Source of the DNA: Candidatus Omnitrophota bacterium
Lineage (GTDB): Bacteria; Omnitrophota; Gorgyraeia; Gygaellales; Profunditerraquicolaceae
Direction of reading: 5' to 3'
Length of the DNA: 15,502 nucleotides
Assembly (NCBI GenBank): GCA_030691865.1
Contig: JAUYDL010000069.1
Location: 1-15,502 of the forward strand
Shown: positions 1 to 5,081 of the stretch, in pieces
Position numbering within the stretch: position 1 is the stretch's first letter
How the letters are laid out: each line of letters starts with the position of its first letter
The notes under the pieces: model-generated
Seen by the model: the letters and a program-made list of their open reading frames with translations, nothing else
Told to the model about the DNA's origin: nothing
Databases searched by the model: none
Translations under genes and position numbers: made by a program

Positions 1-888
1 TTATGGAACCCGGATTTTTCTGCGCTTAAATCTGCTAAAGTCTGGCTGGAGGCAGCCGGACAGATATTTTTTACTTTGAGCGTGGGTATCGGAGTAATTC
101 TTACCTATGCCAGTTATTTGAAAAAAGCCGATGATGTTGTGCTTTCCGGGCTTACTGCCTCGGCCACTAATGAAGTTGCCGAAGTTATCCTTGGGGCAAG
201 CATAATTATTCCGGCAGCATTTGTTTTCTTTGGTCCGGTGGATATTAAACTAATTGCCCAGTCCGGGGTATTTAATCTTGGTTTTGTAACCATGCCGCTA
301 GTTTTAAATAAATTACCTTGGCCGCAGCTTTTTGGATTCTTTTGGTTTTTTCTATTATTTTTAGCAGGGATAACCTCTTCGGTTTCTTTGGCCCAGCCGG
401 CAGTGGCTTTTCTGAAAGATGAGTTTAATATTAATCGTAAGCGTGCAGCTTCTATATTCGGGATAGTTTCATTTTTATTGTGCCAGCCGGCAATATTTTT
501 TCTGGGCCGCGGAGTTGTTGATGAATTAGATTTTTGGGGGGGCACATTTTTCCTGGTAGTTTTTGCTACAATCGAGACAGTATTATTTGTCTGGGTATTT
601 GGTATGGATCGAGCCTGGGAAGAGATACACAAAGGTGCGGATATGACCATCCCGAAGGTTTATAAATTTATTATTAAGTATATTACTCCTTTATTCTTAT
701 TTATTATATTGGGCATGTGGTTTGCGCAAGAGTGGCTGCCGAAAATTATGATGAAGAATGTCTTGGGCCCAGACAAGCCGTTTATTTTTGGTACCCGGTT
801 GGGTTTGTTATTGATATTTATAATTTTAGCGATCTTAGTCAAGATTGCCTGGAGGCGTAGGTTGCCTGAGCAAGGAGGGGCTAAGTGA
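1..888 (+). CDS. Na+-dependent transporter of the NSS/SNF family, 3' part
   Basis: The reading frame is open from base 1, so the 5' half lies outside the window; 295 codons plus the stop are visible. The product is a secondary transporter of the neurotransmitter:sodium symporter family (LeuT fold), which imports amino acids or similar solutes with Na+ across the inner membrane. The visible part begins with a VWLEAAGQIFFTLSVG-type stretch typical of TM6, which contains the unwound substrate site in this family, and continues with about six hydrophobic segments to a basic tail (KIAWRRRLPE). The family is usually about 450-500 residues, so roughly the C-terminal 60% is here. The stop codon overlaps the GTG start of a small MetS-like gene, an arrangement known for NSS transporters. 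The substrate cannot be told from this part. Confidence 0.92.
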   Translation, partial: LWNPDFSALKSAKVWLEAAGQIFFTLSVGIGVILTYASYLKKADDVVLSGLTASATNEVAEVILGASIIIPAAFVFFGPVDIKLIAQSGVFNLGFVTMPLVLNKLPWPQLFGFFWFFLLFLAGITSSVSLAQPAVAFLKDEFNINRKRAASIFGIVSFLLCQPAIFFLGRGVVDELDFWGGTFFLVVFATIETVLFVWVFGMDRAWEEIHKGADMTIPKVYKFIIKYITPLFLFIILGMWFAQEWLPKIMMKNVLGPDKPFIFGTRLGLLLIFIILAILVKIAWRRRLPEQGGAK

Positions 889-989
889 AATTAGCCGGGT
901 GGATATTTCTAATTTTTTCCTGGGGATTGATTATTGGCCTTACAGTTTTTTGTTTTTTTAAAGTTTTCTCAAAAAAGGAGATTAAGTGA
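885..989 (+). CDS. MetS-like small subunit of NSS transporter
   Basis: This is a 34-residue single-helix membrane protein (begins MKLAGWIFLIFSWG). GTG start 885-887 overlaps the transporter stop, and a strong Shine-Dalgarno GGAGG lies at 873-877. The protein is nearly all hydrophobic, with a W-G pair in the helix and a basic tail (KVFSKKEIK). Corynebacterium MetP, an NSS transporter, is known to need a tiny partner, MetS, encoded directly after it; size, hydrophobicity, Trp-Gly motif and position all match that family. It probably sits beside the transporter in the inner membrane. The stop TGA overlaps the next gene's GTG start. The assignment rests on context and general character, since the protein is too short for firm homology. 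Confidence 0.7.
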   Translation: MKLAGWIFLIFSWGLIIGLTVFCFFKVFSKKEIK

Positions 990-1369
990 GAAAGTTTTTC
1001 GCATTTGTTTTAATATTATGCCTTCTTCCGTTAGTTTGTGGGTGCGCACCTTTGATTATCGGAGCAGCCGCAGGCGGTTTGGGCGCATATGGGGTAAGCA
1101 GGGATACCGTACAGGGAGATATGGACAAGAATTATGAGGCGCTTTGGGAATCAGCTTTAAACGTTGCCAGAACATACGGCTTAATCCAGCAGGAAAATGC
1201 CGGTACCGGTTATATTGAATTAGGGGCACAGTCCAGCAAAGTTTGGATAAAATTAGTCCGTCTGACTCAGGCGACAACCCGGGTTAGGGTGTCAGCGCGT
1301 AAATACCATTTCCCAAATATGGAGTTGGCTCAGGATATCTTTGTTAAGATTATAACGGGTGTAAGATAG
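986..1369 (+). CDS. small lipoprotein, DUF3568-like
   Basis: 127 residues. The GTG start at 986 overlaps the preceding stop and has GGAG at 977-980. The N-terminus is a lipoprotein signal (RKFFAFVLILCLLPLVCGC) with lipobox V-C-G-C and predicted lipidated Cys at residue 20. A Gly/Ala-rich stretch (IIGAAAGGLGAYG) follows, then a compact mixed alpha/beta domain containing YEALWESALNVA and a C-terminal ELAQDIFVKI segment. These features resemble the DUF3568 family of short bacterial lipoproteins, function unknown. It should be anchored in a membrane facing the periplasm. Overlap with the transporter genes suggests co-translation, but a role in transport is not shown. It ends 85 bp before tRNA-Phe. 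Confidence 0.6.
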   Translation: MRKFFAFVLILCLLPLVCGCAPLIIGAAAGGLGAYGVSRDTVQGDMDKNYEALWESALNVARTYGLIQQENAGTGYIELGAQSSKVWIKLVRLTQATTRVRVSARKYHFPNMELAQDIFVKIITGVR

Positions 1370-1421
1370 GAGATTTCTTGTATTTCTTGTATTTTCCTCT
1401 TTTCTTTTTGGGGAATTTGTG

Positions 1422-1427
1422 TACAAT
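1422..1427 (+). promoter_or_regulatory. probable -10 box of tRNA-Phe promoter
   Basis: TACAAT at 1422-1427 lies 28 bp before the mature tRNA start, a usual distance. No convincing -35 hexamer is seen 16-18 bp upstream; that stretch is T-rich (TTTCTTTTTGGGG). Confidence 0.45.
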
Positions 1428-1454
1428 ATAACAAAAGCTTAAAACAATATTTTA

Positions 1455-1526
1455 GCCGAGATAGCTCAGTGGTAGAGCGCGGCCCTGAAAAGGCCGGCGT
1501 GGGGGGTCCGATTCCCTCTCTCGGCA
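1455..1526 (+). tRNA. tRNA-Phe (GAA)
   Basis: A full cloverleaf can be drawn. The acceptor GCCGAGA (1455-1461) pairs perfectly with TCTCGGC (1519-1525), discriminator A1526. D-arm is GCTC-AGTGGTA-GAGC. Anticodon stem CGGCC/GGCCG encloses loop CTGAAAA, anticodon GAA (1487-1489). T-stem GGGGG/CCCTC has one G-U pair. No CCA is encoded. One oddity is that the T-loop reads TCCGATT, so position 55 is C where nearly all elongator tRNAs have U (pseudouridine). All stems are otherwise sound, so the gene is probably functional. Confidence 0.93.
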
Positions 1527-1532
1527 CATCAT

Positions 1533-1566
1533 AAAAATGAGGGGGGTTGCATAACCCCTCATTTTT
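1533..1566 (+). terminator. intrinsic terminator after tRNA-Phe
   Basis: AAAAATGAGGGG (1533-1544) is the exact complement of CCCCTCATTTTT (1555-1566), with a 10-base loop; the A/T ends provide a U-tract. It starts seven bases after the tRNA and can act in both directions. Confidence 0.85.
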
Positions 1567-1577
1567 GTTTGAGTTAT

Positions 1578-1616
1578 AGCGTAATTACCTGAAAATCAAG
1601 GAAGTTACGCTTTTTT
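1578..1616 (+). terminator. second terminator-like hairpin
   Basis: AGCGTAATT (1578-1586) pairs with AAGTTACGCT (through 1611; one G-U pair) around a ~16-base loop, followed by six T. It is in tandem with the tRNA-Phe terminator and has no gene of its own just upstream. Confidence 0.55.
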
Positions 1617-1779
1617 ATTCCTTTGTTTCCTTTTGTATCCGTTTGTATAGATTTATATATCTTTTTATCCTTAACGTCACGCTAACGTCACAAGATTTTA
1701 GGTAATGAATGGGCAGGGGGTTCATAACGTTAGATATACTCTATTTGAAGCAGAAAACGCTTAAATGATAATTAAAAAG
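1617..1779. other. non-coding stretch with AACGTCAC direct repeats
   Basis: AT-rich intergenic DNA. It contains the direct repeat TAACGTCAC twice, 11 bp apart (about 1672-1692), and repeated TTTGTAT words. No convincing gene is seen. The minus strand has a short open frame of about 35 codons running toward tRNA-Phe, rich in Lys/Asn/Ile. It could be the decayed end of an integrase beside a tRNA attachment site, but no integrase motif or duplicated tRNA end was found. Confidence 0.35.
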
Positions 1780-1788
1780 TGATATAAT
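1780..1788 (+). promoter_or_regulatory. extended -10 promoter
   Basis: TGATATAAT is an exact TGn-TATAAT extended -10. The -35 region is weak (TTAAAT at 1761-1766), as expected for extended -10 promoters. Initiation would be near 1795. Confidence 0.6.
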
Positions 1789-1794
1789 ATATCA

Positions 1795-1871
1795 AAGTCA
1801 AAAAGAGGTGACTATGGTGTTGAGGTAGGTTAAATTTAAGGCAACTCTCTAAAATATGGGGTTGCTTTTTT
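1795..1871 (+). ncRNA. candidate short terminated transcript / leader with 4-codon ORF
   Basis: Between the extended -10 promoter and a terminator lies a transcript of about 75 nt. It has a good Shine-Dalgarno (GAGGTG, 1805-1810) four bases before an ATG (1814), yet that frame is only four codons (M-V-L-R) before TAG at 1826-1828. The combination suggests either a small RNA or an attenuating leader for the Cys-rich gene at 1928. No RNA family is recognised and expression is not shown. Confidence 0.4.
1838..1871 (+). terminator. intrinsic terminator / attenuator
   Basis: AAGGCAACTCT (1838-1848) pairs with GGGGTTGCTTT (1858-1868), including a few G-U pairs, around a 9-base A-rich loop. The second arm runs into six T (1866-1871). 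It stands between the promoter at 1780 and the gene at 1928. Confidence 0.6.
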
Positions 1872-1883
1872 GTTTTAACAAAA

Positions 1884-1931
1884 ATGGAAAAACAGTTAGG
1901 AAAATTTATTAAGGATATTTTAGAAAAATGA
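1884..1931 (+). CDS. possible 15-residue peptide coupled to the next gene
   Basis: ATG at 1884 opens MEKQLGKFIKDILEK, an amphipathic Lys-rich peptide whose TGA stop (1929-1931) overlaps the ATG of the next gene (ATGA). The overlap looks like translational coupling, but there is no clear ribosome binding site before 1884. It may be chance or a gene remnant. Confidence 0.2.
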   Translation: MEKQLGKFIKDILEK

Positions 1932-2125
1932 ACTGTCCGAATAAAAAGAGAAACGATTTGATGTGTAATTGCAGTTACCCCGGATGCCCGAGGCATGGGA
2001 TATGTTGTGAATGTCTTGTTTATCATCGGTCAAGCAATGAATTGCCGGCATGCTATTTTGATAAGAAAACCGAGCGGACCTATGACCGGTCAATGGAAAA
2101 TTTTATAAAAACCAAAAGCGTGTAA
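1928..2125 (+). CDS. small Cys-rich protein, DUF6485-like
   Basis: 65 residues, MNCPNKKRNDLMCNC... It contains seven cysteines in the first 30 residues (C3, C13, C15, C20 and the CCEC group at 27-30) plus C42, then a charged tail with ERTYDRSMENFI. The spacing CNC-x4-C-x6-CCEC followed by YHR and ELPACYF matches what I remember as the DUF6485 family of small, presumably metal-binding cytosolic proteins of anaerobes; its function is unknown. No signal peptide or membrane segment is present. Its upstream region carries a promoter, a mini-ORF and a terminator, so it may be controlled by attenuation. Confidence 0.65.
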   Translation: MNCPNKKRNDLMCNCSYPGCPRHGICCECLVYHRSSNELPACYFDKKTERTYDRSMENFIKTKSV

Positions 2126-2192
2126 TAGGAGACGGCCCATAAAGTGCCATCCCATAATTGGAATAGCACCAAAAAGCTCGCCTCAAAGATTG

Positions 2193-2639
2193 ATGAGATT
2201 TATAGTTACTGATGAACTCGGCAGGTTTTCAAGGTGGCTTCGGATACTGGGATTTGACACGGTCTTAGAAAAGAATAGACCTAACCTCGTAATAAGAAGC
2301 CTAAGAGAGGAAAGGATAATACTCACTAGAGATTCCAAGCTCTCTCGGTTTACTGGAATCGGGATAGTAAAGATAGACAGCGACTTTGTGGAAGAACAAC
2401 TGGAGCAACTGATAAGAAAACTCAATTTAGAGATAGACAGAAACAATTTATTCAGTATATGTGTTCTTTGTAACGAACCGCTGGAGCGAGCAGAAAAAGA
2501 TTCCGTAAAGGACGAAGTACCGCACTGTGTCTTCAAAATACAGGAAAACTTTATGAGGTGCCCTAAATGCAAAAAGATCTACTGGCGAGGCACACACTGG
2601 GCGCTTGTTAATAAATTCTTAGATAGGATATCGAAATGA
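2193..2639 (+). CDS. Mut7-C family PIN-like RNase domain protein
   Basis: 148 residues from ATG 2193. A TTG just before (2190) is a less likely start, and no clear Shine-Dalgarno is seen for either. The N-terminal half (1-75) is a Mut7-C domain: ELGRFSRWLRILGFDT at 8-23, then RIILTRD at 41-47, with D47 and D62/D64 as probable metal ligands. The C-terminal half has a zinc ribbon, C90-x2-C93 and C123-x2-C126. Such proteins are putative nucleases of unknown target. Oddity: family members usually have Asp three residues before the Leu of the LGR motif, whereas here that place is Thr6, with Asp7 one residue later. Whether it is catalytically active is therefore open. Confidence 0.8.
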   Translation: MRFIVTDELGRFSRWLRILGFDTVLEKNRPNLVIRSLREERIILTRDSKLSRFTGIGIVKIDSDFVEEQLEQLIRKLNLEIDRNNLFSICVLCNEPLERAEKDSVKDEVPHCVFKIQENFMRCPKCKKIYWRGTHWALVNKFLDRISK

Positions 2640-2792
2640 AAACAGAAATAGATCTGGTCAGGCAGGGCAGACTATTTCGGGATTGTGCTGATTGAATAAT
2701 ATAGTATAGGAGCCACTTTCCGCTCCAATCGGAAAAGGAATAGCAGGGATTTTCCAAATCAAAGCTGAAAGTGTACAAAAAGAGCTAATGAC
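2636..2792 (+). other. intergenic region with short coding-like scraps
   Basis: A 19-codon frame starting MKTEIDLVRQGRLFRD (2636-2695) overlaps the preceding stop (ATGA), and a further frame without a start (2710-2799, containing PIGKGIAGIFQIKAES) reads like protein but is closed by stops on both sides. They may be remains of a decayed gene. No family is recognised. Confidence 0.25.
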
Positions 2793-3062
2793 ATGGAAAT
2801 AAAGGTGCAAAAACTTGGGCAGGAGGAGCTTAAGAAGATGGATGTCTTTGGATGGCCTATCTGGACAAAAGAGGTCTCGCGGTTTGACTGGCATTATGAT
2901 TCCGTGGAGGAATGTTATCTTCTGGAAGGCGAAGTCGTGGTAGAGTTTAAGGATGGAAAGAAGGTAAGTTTCGGCAGGGGGGATTTTGTGACTTTCCCGA
3001 AAGGTCTTTCCTGCATCTGGGATATTAAAAAACCCGTGCGCAAGCACTACAATTTCCGGTGA
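2793..3062 (+). CDS. small cupin-domain protein (Cupin_3 / DUF861 type)
   Basis: 89 residues forming one complete small cupin barrel. Diagnostic parts are the N-terminal GWPIWTKEVSRFDWHYDSVEECYLLEG segment (residues about 24-50, given in pieces: GWPIWTKE, FDWHYDSVEE, CYLLEGE) and the second motif GRGDFVTFPKGLSCIWDI, ending KPVRKHYNF. This W-P-I-W and FPKGL-C-W pattern is typical of the EutQ-like Cupin_3 group. The enzymatic or binding function is unknown and the protein should be cytosolic. The start ATG 2793 has AAGAG about ten bases upstream. It stands alone between decayed scraps, so no pathway can be inferred. Confidence 0.8.
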   Translation: MEIKVQKLGQEELKKMDVFGWPIWTKEVSRFDWHYDSVEECYLLEGEVVVEFKDGKKVSFGRGDFVTFPKGLSCIWDIKKPVRKHYNFR

Positions 3063-3077
3063 TGAAAATATGCGGGA

Positions 3078-3134
3078 ATGCCACAAAATGAGATGTCGAT
3101 CTATGAGTGCAATGTATGTGGCTGTCGTTTTTGA
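3078..3134 (+). pseudogene. truncated zinc-ribbon (FmdB/rubredoxin-like) start
   Basis: ATG 3078 opens 18 codons, MPQNEMSIYECNVCGCRF, then TGA. IYEC-x2-CG-x-RF is the first half of a zinc ribbon as found at the start of FmdB-type or rubredoxin-like proteins. The partner CxxC is missing, and a terminator begins two bases after the stop. It is most likely a gene remnant. Confidence 0.4.
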
Positions 3135-3136
3135 AT

Positions 3137-3174
3137 AAAATAAAGCCAGTTCTTGATTGAACTGGCTTTATTTT
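3137..3174. terminator. bidirectional intrinsic terminator
   Basis: A perfect 16-bp stem: AAAATAAAGCCAGTTC (3137-3152) pairs with GAACTGGCTTTATTTT (3159-3174) around loop TTGATT. It separates the plus-strand small genes from the minus-strand cold-shock gene and gives a U-tract on both strands. Confidence 0.9.
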
Positions 3175-3193
3175 ACTTCTTTTTGCTAGGAAC

Positions 3194-3394
3194 TTATATC
3201 TTTTTTACGTTAGTTGCCTGGTCACCTTTGGGTCCCTGGGTAATCTCAAATTCAACTTCATCGCCTTCTGCTAAAGATTTATATCCTTCTCCAGTGATAG
3301 CGCTGAAGTGAATGAAAACATCTTTGCCATCTTCAGAAGTAACAAATCCATAACCTTTTTGATTACTGAACCACTTTACTTTACCTTTTGCCAT
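3194..3394 (-). CDS. cold-shock domain protein
   Basis: 66 residues, a single cold-shock domain (OB fold) that binds single-stranded RNA and DNA and melts mRNA structure. RNP1 is KGYGFVT at 13-19 and RNP2 is VFIHF at 26-30; KWFS at 7-10 and the closing GPKGDQATNVKKI are typical. The ATG at 3394 is chosen because AGGAGGTGA lies eight bases upstream; an in-frame GTG at 3406 overlaps that Shine-Dalgarno. The gene has a long structured leader on its 5' side (3395-3595), containing a terminator, and a shared terminator on its 3' side. CspA-type genes are commonly regulated through their 5' leader. Confidence 0.95.
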   Translation of the reverse strand: MAKGKVKWFSNQKGYGFVTSEDGKDVFIHFSAITGEGYKSLAEGDEVEFEITQGPKGDQATNVKKI

Positions 3395-3497
3395 TTTGTT
3401 TCTCACCTCCTCTTAAGATTAAGCTCCAACCTTGATGCGGCCGGTTCTTTTTAACTATCTATTAGCGAAATCCCCGGAGCCGTAAGGCGTAGAGGGG

Positions 3498-3546
3498 AAA
3501 AAAAATCCGCAAAGCATGGTTATTTTTTGTTGCTGCTTTGCGGATT
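3498..3546 (-). terminator. intrinsic terminator inside the csp leader
   Basis: On the minus strand AATCCGCAAAGCA (3546-3534) pairs perfectly with TGCTTTGCGGATT (3516-3504), followed by a run ending at 3498 that totals eight U. The plus strand has no U-tract after this hairpin, so it acts on minus-strand RNA. It lies about 50 nt after the predicted start and 104 bases before the csp start codon. Confidence 0.75.
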
Positions 3547-3552
3547 ATACAT
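3520..3552 (-). CDS. possible leader peptide in the csp leader
   Basis: ATG 3552-3550 encodes MYNPQSSNKK and stops (TAA 3522-3520) inside the loop of the leader terminator. An in-frame TTG at 3564 would give 14 residues and is better spaced (11 nt) from AGGAG at 3580-3576. The ORF covers the first arm of the terminator, as in translation-controlled attenuators. Unproven. Confidence 0.3.
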   Translation of the reverse strand: MYNPQSSNKK

Positions 3553-3601
3553 GTTACTAATCAATTTCTTTGTTTCTCCTCTAATCTAATCTTACTTTAT
3601 A

Positions 3602-3629
3602 AATATACCATGAATTATCAATTTGTCAA
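3602..3629 (-). promoter_or_regulatory. promoter of the cold-shock gene
   Basis: On the minus strand TTGACA (3629-3624, consensus -35) is separated by 16 bp from TATATT (3607-3602, five of six matches). It is divergent from the tRNA-Thr promoter. Confidence 0.8.
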
Positions 3630-3656
3630 CCTTTTTCCTAAATTTTAAGCGAGTAA

Positions 3657-3684
3657 TTGACTATTATTCAGGAATTGGTATAAT
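3657..3684 (+). promoter_or_regulatory. promoter of tRNA-Thr
   Basis: TTGACT (3657-3662), 16-bp spacer, TATAAT (3679-3684), with the tRNA starting 12 bp further on. Confidence 0.85.
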
Positions 3685-3695
3685 GTGGAAAAATT

Positions 3696-3768
3696 GCCGA
3701 TGTAGCTCAGTTGGTAGAGCAGGACTTTCGTAAAGTCAAGGTCGGTGGTTCGATTCCACTCATCGGCT
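3696..3768 (+). tRNA. tRNA-Thr (CGT)
   Basis: Acceptor GCCGATG (3696-3702) pairs perfectly with CATCGGC (3761-3767), discriminator T3768. D-arm GCTC/GAGC with loop AGTTGGTA. Anticodon loop TTCGTAA gives CGT (3729-3731), which reads ACG threonine codons. The outermost anticodon-stem pair is a G-A mismatch (3722/3738). T-loop TTCGATT is canonical. CCA is not encoded. Confidence 0.95.
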
Positions 3769-3772
3769 TAAC

Positions 3773-3798
3773 TTTGGCTTTGGCTAAAGGAAGCCAAA
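3773..3798 (+). terminator. hairpin after tRNA-Thr, weak terminator
   Basis: TTTGGCTT (3773-3780) pairs with AAGCCAAA (3791-3798) around a 10-base loop. No U-tract follows, so it may be a processing or read-through structure before the MFS gene rather than a true terminator. Confidence 0.4.
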
Positions 3799-3815
3799 CC
3801 ATCGTTCTCTAACTT

Positions 3816-5081
3816 ATGGCCAAATTCCGAGAAGTTTTAAAAAATCGTAATTTCTTTTTATTGTGGAGTAGTCAGATTATCTCCCAGTTGGGGGACAGAT
3901 TATGTCAGATGGCTCTGATTGCTTTTGTTTACTTGCGCGCGCCGGGCTCAACACTGCAAATTGCCAAAATTCTTTCTTTTACTATTATTCCGGTATTTCT
4001 GATTGGCCCTTTAGCCGGGGTTTATGTGGACCGTTGGGATAGGCGGCGTACGATGTATATCTGTGATTTCCTGCGTAGTTTACTAGTCTTTACCATTCCC
4101 TTATTTTTATTCTATACTAAAAGCTTAGGTCCCGTTTATTTGATTATTTTTATTGCTTTTTCTATCGGTAGGTTTTTTGTCCCGGCCAAGCTTTCAATTA
4201 TACCAGACCTGGTGGATAAAAAAGACCTGCTGATTGCTAATTCCCTAATTAACACCTCCGGAATGATCGCGGCAATCTTAGGCTTTGGGATAAGCGGCGT
4301 ATTGGTAGAGAAGTTGGGGGCTAAAAGCGGTTTTTATTTGGATTCTTTAAGTTTTTTAATCTCCGGGACATTTATCTTCCTGATCTCCAAGCGGTTTGTA
4401 GCCGCGATGAATTTTAATGCCGAATTCCGGCAGGTAGGTAAAGAGATCGTGGAGGTAATTAGAAAATCGGTATTTGCCGAGGTTAAGGAAGGCATCTTTT
4501 ATTTTATTCATAAAAAAGATATCCGTTTTACTGCGGGAATTATTTTTGCGCTTTGGTCAGCCTTAGGAGCGGTTTATGTCGTAGTTATTGTTTTTGTGCA
4601 AAAGGCATTGCATTCGGCAACTAAGGACCTGGGGCTTTTGGTGATGTTTTTGGGAATCGGTTTATTTCTAGGCTCTTTAATTTATGGCAAGTTTGGCCAC
4701 CGCGTTTCGCATTATATAATTATATTTGTTTGTCTAGTAGCCAGCGGAATAATGTTAGTCATCTTTGCTTTGGGAATATATTATTATCCTAATTTTATTG
4801 TCGCGGCATCTTTGGCTTTGTGCTTAGGTTTGATTATTGCCCCGATCATGATTGCTTCCAATACGATTATTCATAATGTCAGCGATAATGGGATGTTGGG
4901 TAAGATTTTTAGTTCCTTGGAAATAGTGATGCATCTGGGGTTTCTCTTATTTATGTTTATCAGCAGCGTACTTGCGGAGAAATTTTCGCATGTATTAATT
5001 TTAGTGGTTGTGGGTGGTTTATTAAGTGTGCTGGGTGCAGCCAGTTTGATTTTTAAACGAAAGGTGGAATGGTTAGATTAG
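3816..5081 (+). CDS. MFS transporter, EntS/MFS_3-like exporter
   Basis: 421 residues with about 12 hydrophobic segments, the usual size for a major facilitator. The start contains NRNFFLLWSSQIISQLGD, typical of the MFS_3 (EntS/macrolide-exporter-like) group. Motif A is GVYVDRWDRRR at about 68-78, between TM2 and TM3, and the RFFVPAKLSIIPDLV segment following TM4 is also group-typical. It is predicted to be an inner-membrane drug/proton or metabolite exporter; the substrate is unknown. No good Shine-Dalgarno precedes ATG 3816. The last 13 bp overlap the rnfC start, so it appears to be the first gene of the rnf operon, unless rnfC has an internal promoter. A direct role with Rnf is not implied. 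Confidence 0.85.
   Translation: MAKFREVLKNRNFFLLWSSQIISQLGDRLCQMALIAFVYLRAPGSTLQIAKILSFTIIPVFLIGPLAGVYVDRWDRRRTMYICDFLRSLLVFTIPLFLFYTKSLGPVYLIIFIAFSIGRFFVPAKLSIIPDLVDKKDLLIANSLINTSGMIAAILGFGISGVLVEKLGAKSGFYLDSLSFLISGTFIFLISKRFVAAMNFNAEFRQVGKEIVEVIRKSVFAEVKEGIFYFIHKKDIRFTAGIIFALWSALGAVYVVVIVFVQKALHSATKDLGLLVMFLGIGLFLGSLIYGKFGHRVSHYIIIFVCLVASGIMLVIFALGIYYYPNFIVAASLALCLGLIIAPIMIASNTIIHNVSDNGMLGKIFSSLEIVMHLGFLLFMFISSVLAEKFSHVLILVVVGGLLSVLGAASLIFKRKVEWLD

Larger units (their letters stand above)
3395..3595 (-). promoter_or_regulatory. long structured 5' leader of the cold-shock gene
   Basis: The minus-strand promoter would start RNA near 3595, giving about 200 untranslated bases. In transcript order it holds a Shine-Dalgarno (AGAGGAG), a mini-ORF, an intrinsic terminator, a second hairpin (CCCC at 3497-3494 with GGGG at 3475-3472, enclosing GCC-TTAC-GGC), an unstructured stretch, and the csp ribosome binding site. 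No known riboswitch class is recognised. Confidence 0.55.

Noticed and set aside
114..650. Long minus-strand frame opposite the NSS transporter
   Set aside because: It lies opposite a clear transporter gene, has low-complexity sequence and no ribosome binding site; it is an antisense shadow.
1330..1527. Minus-strand frame with PREGIGPPTPAFSGPRSTTELSRL-like content
   Set aside because: This is the antisense translation of tRNA-Phe, a well-known false ORF.
1570..1735. Possible integrase tail or attachment site on the minus strand beside tRNA-Phe
   Set aside because: A short open Lys/Asn/Ile-rich frame is present, but there are no integrase motifs and no second copy of the tRNA 3' end in the window.
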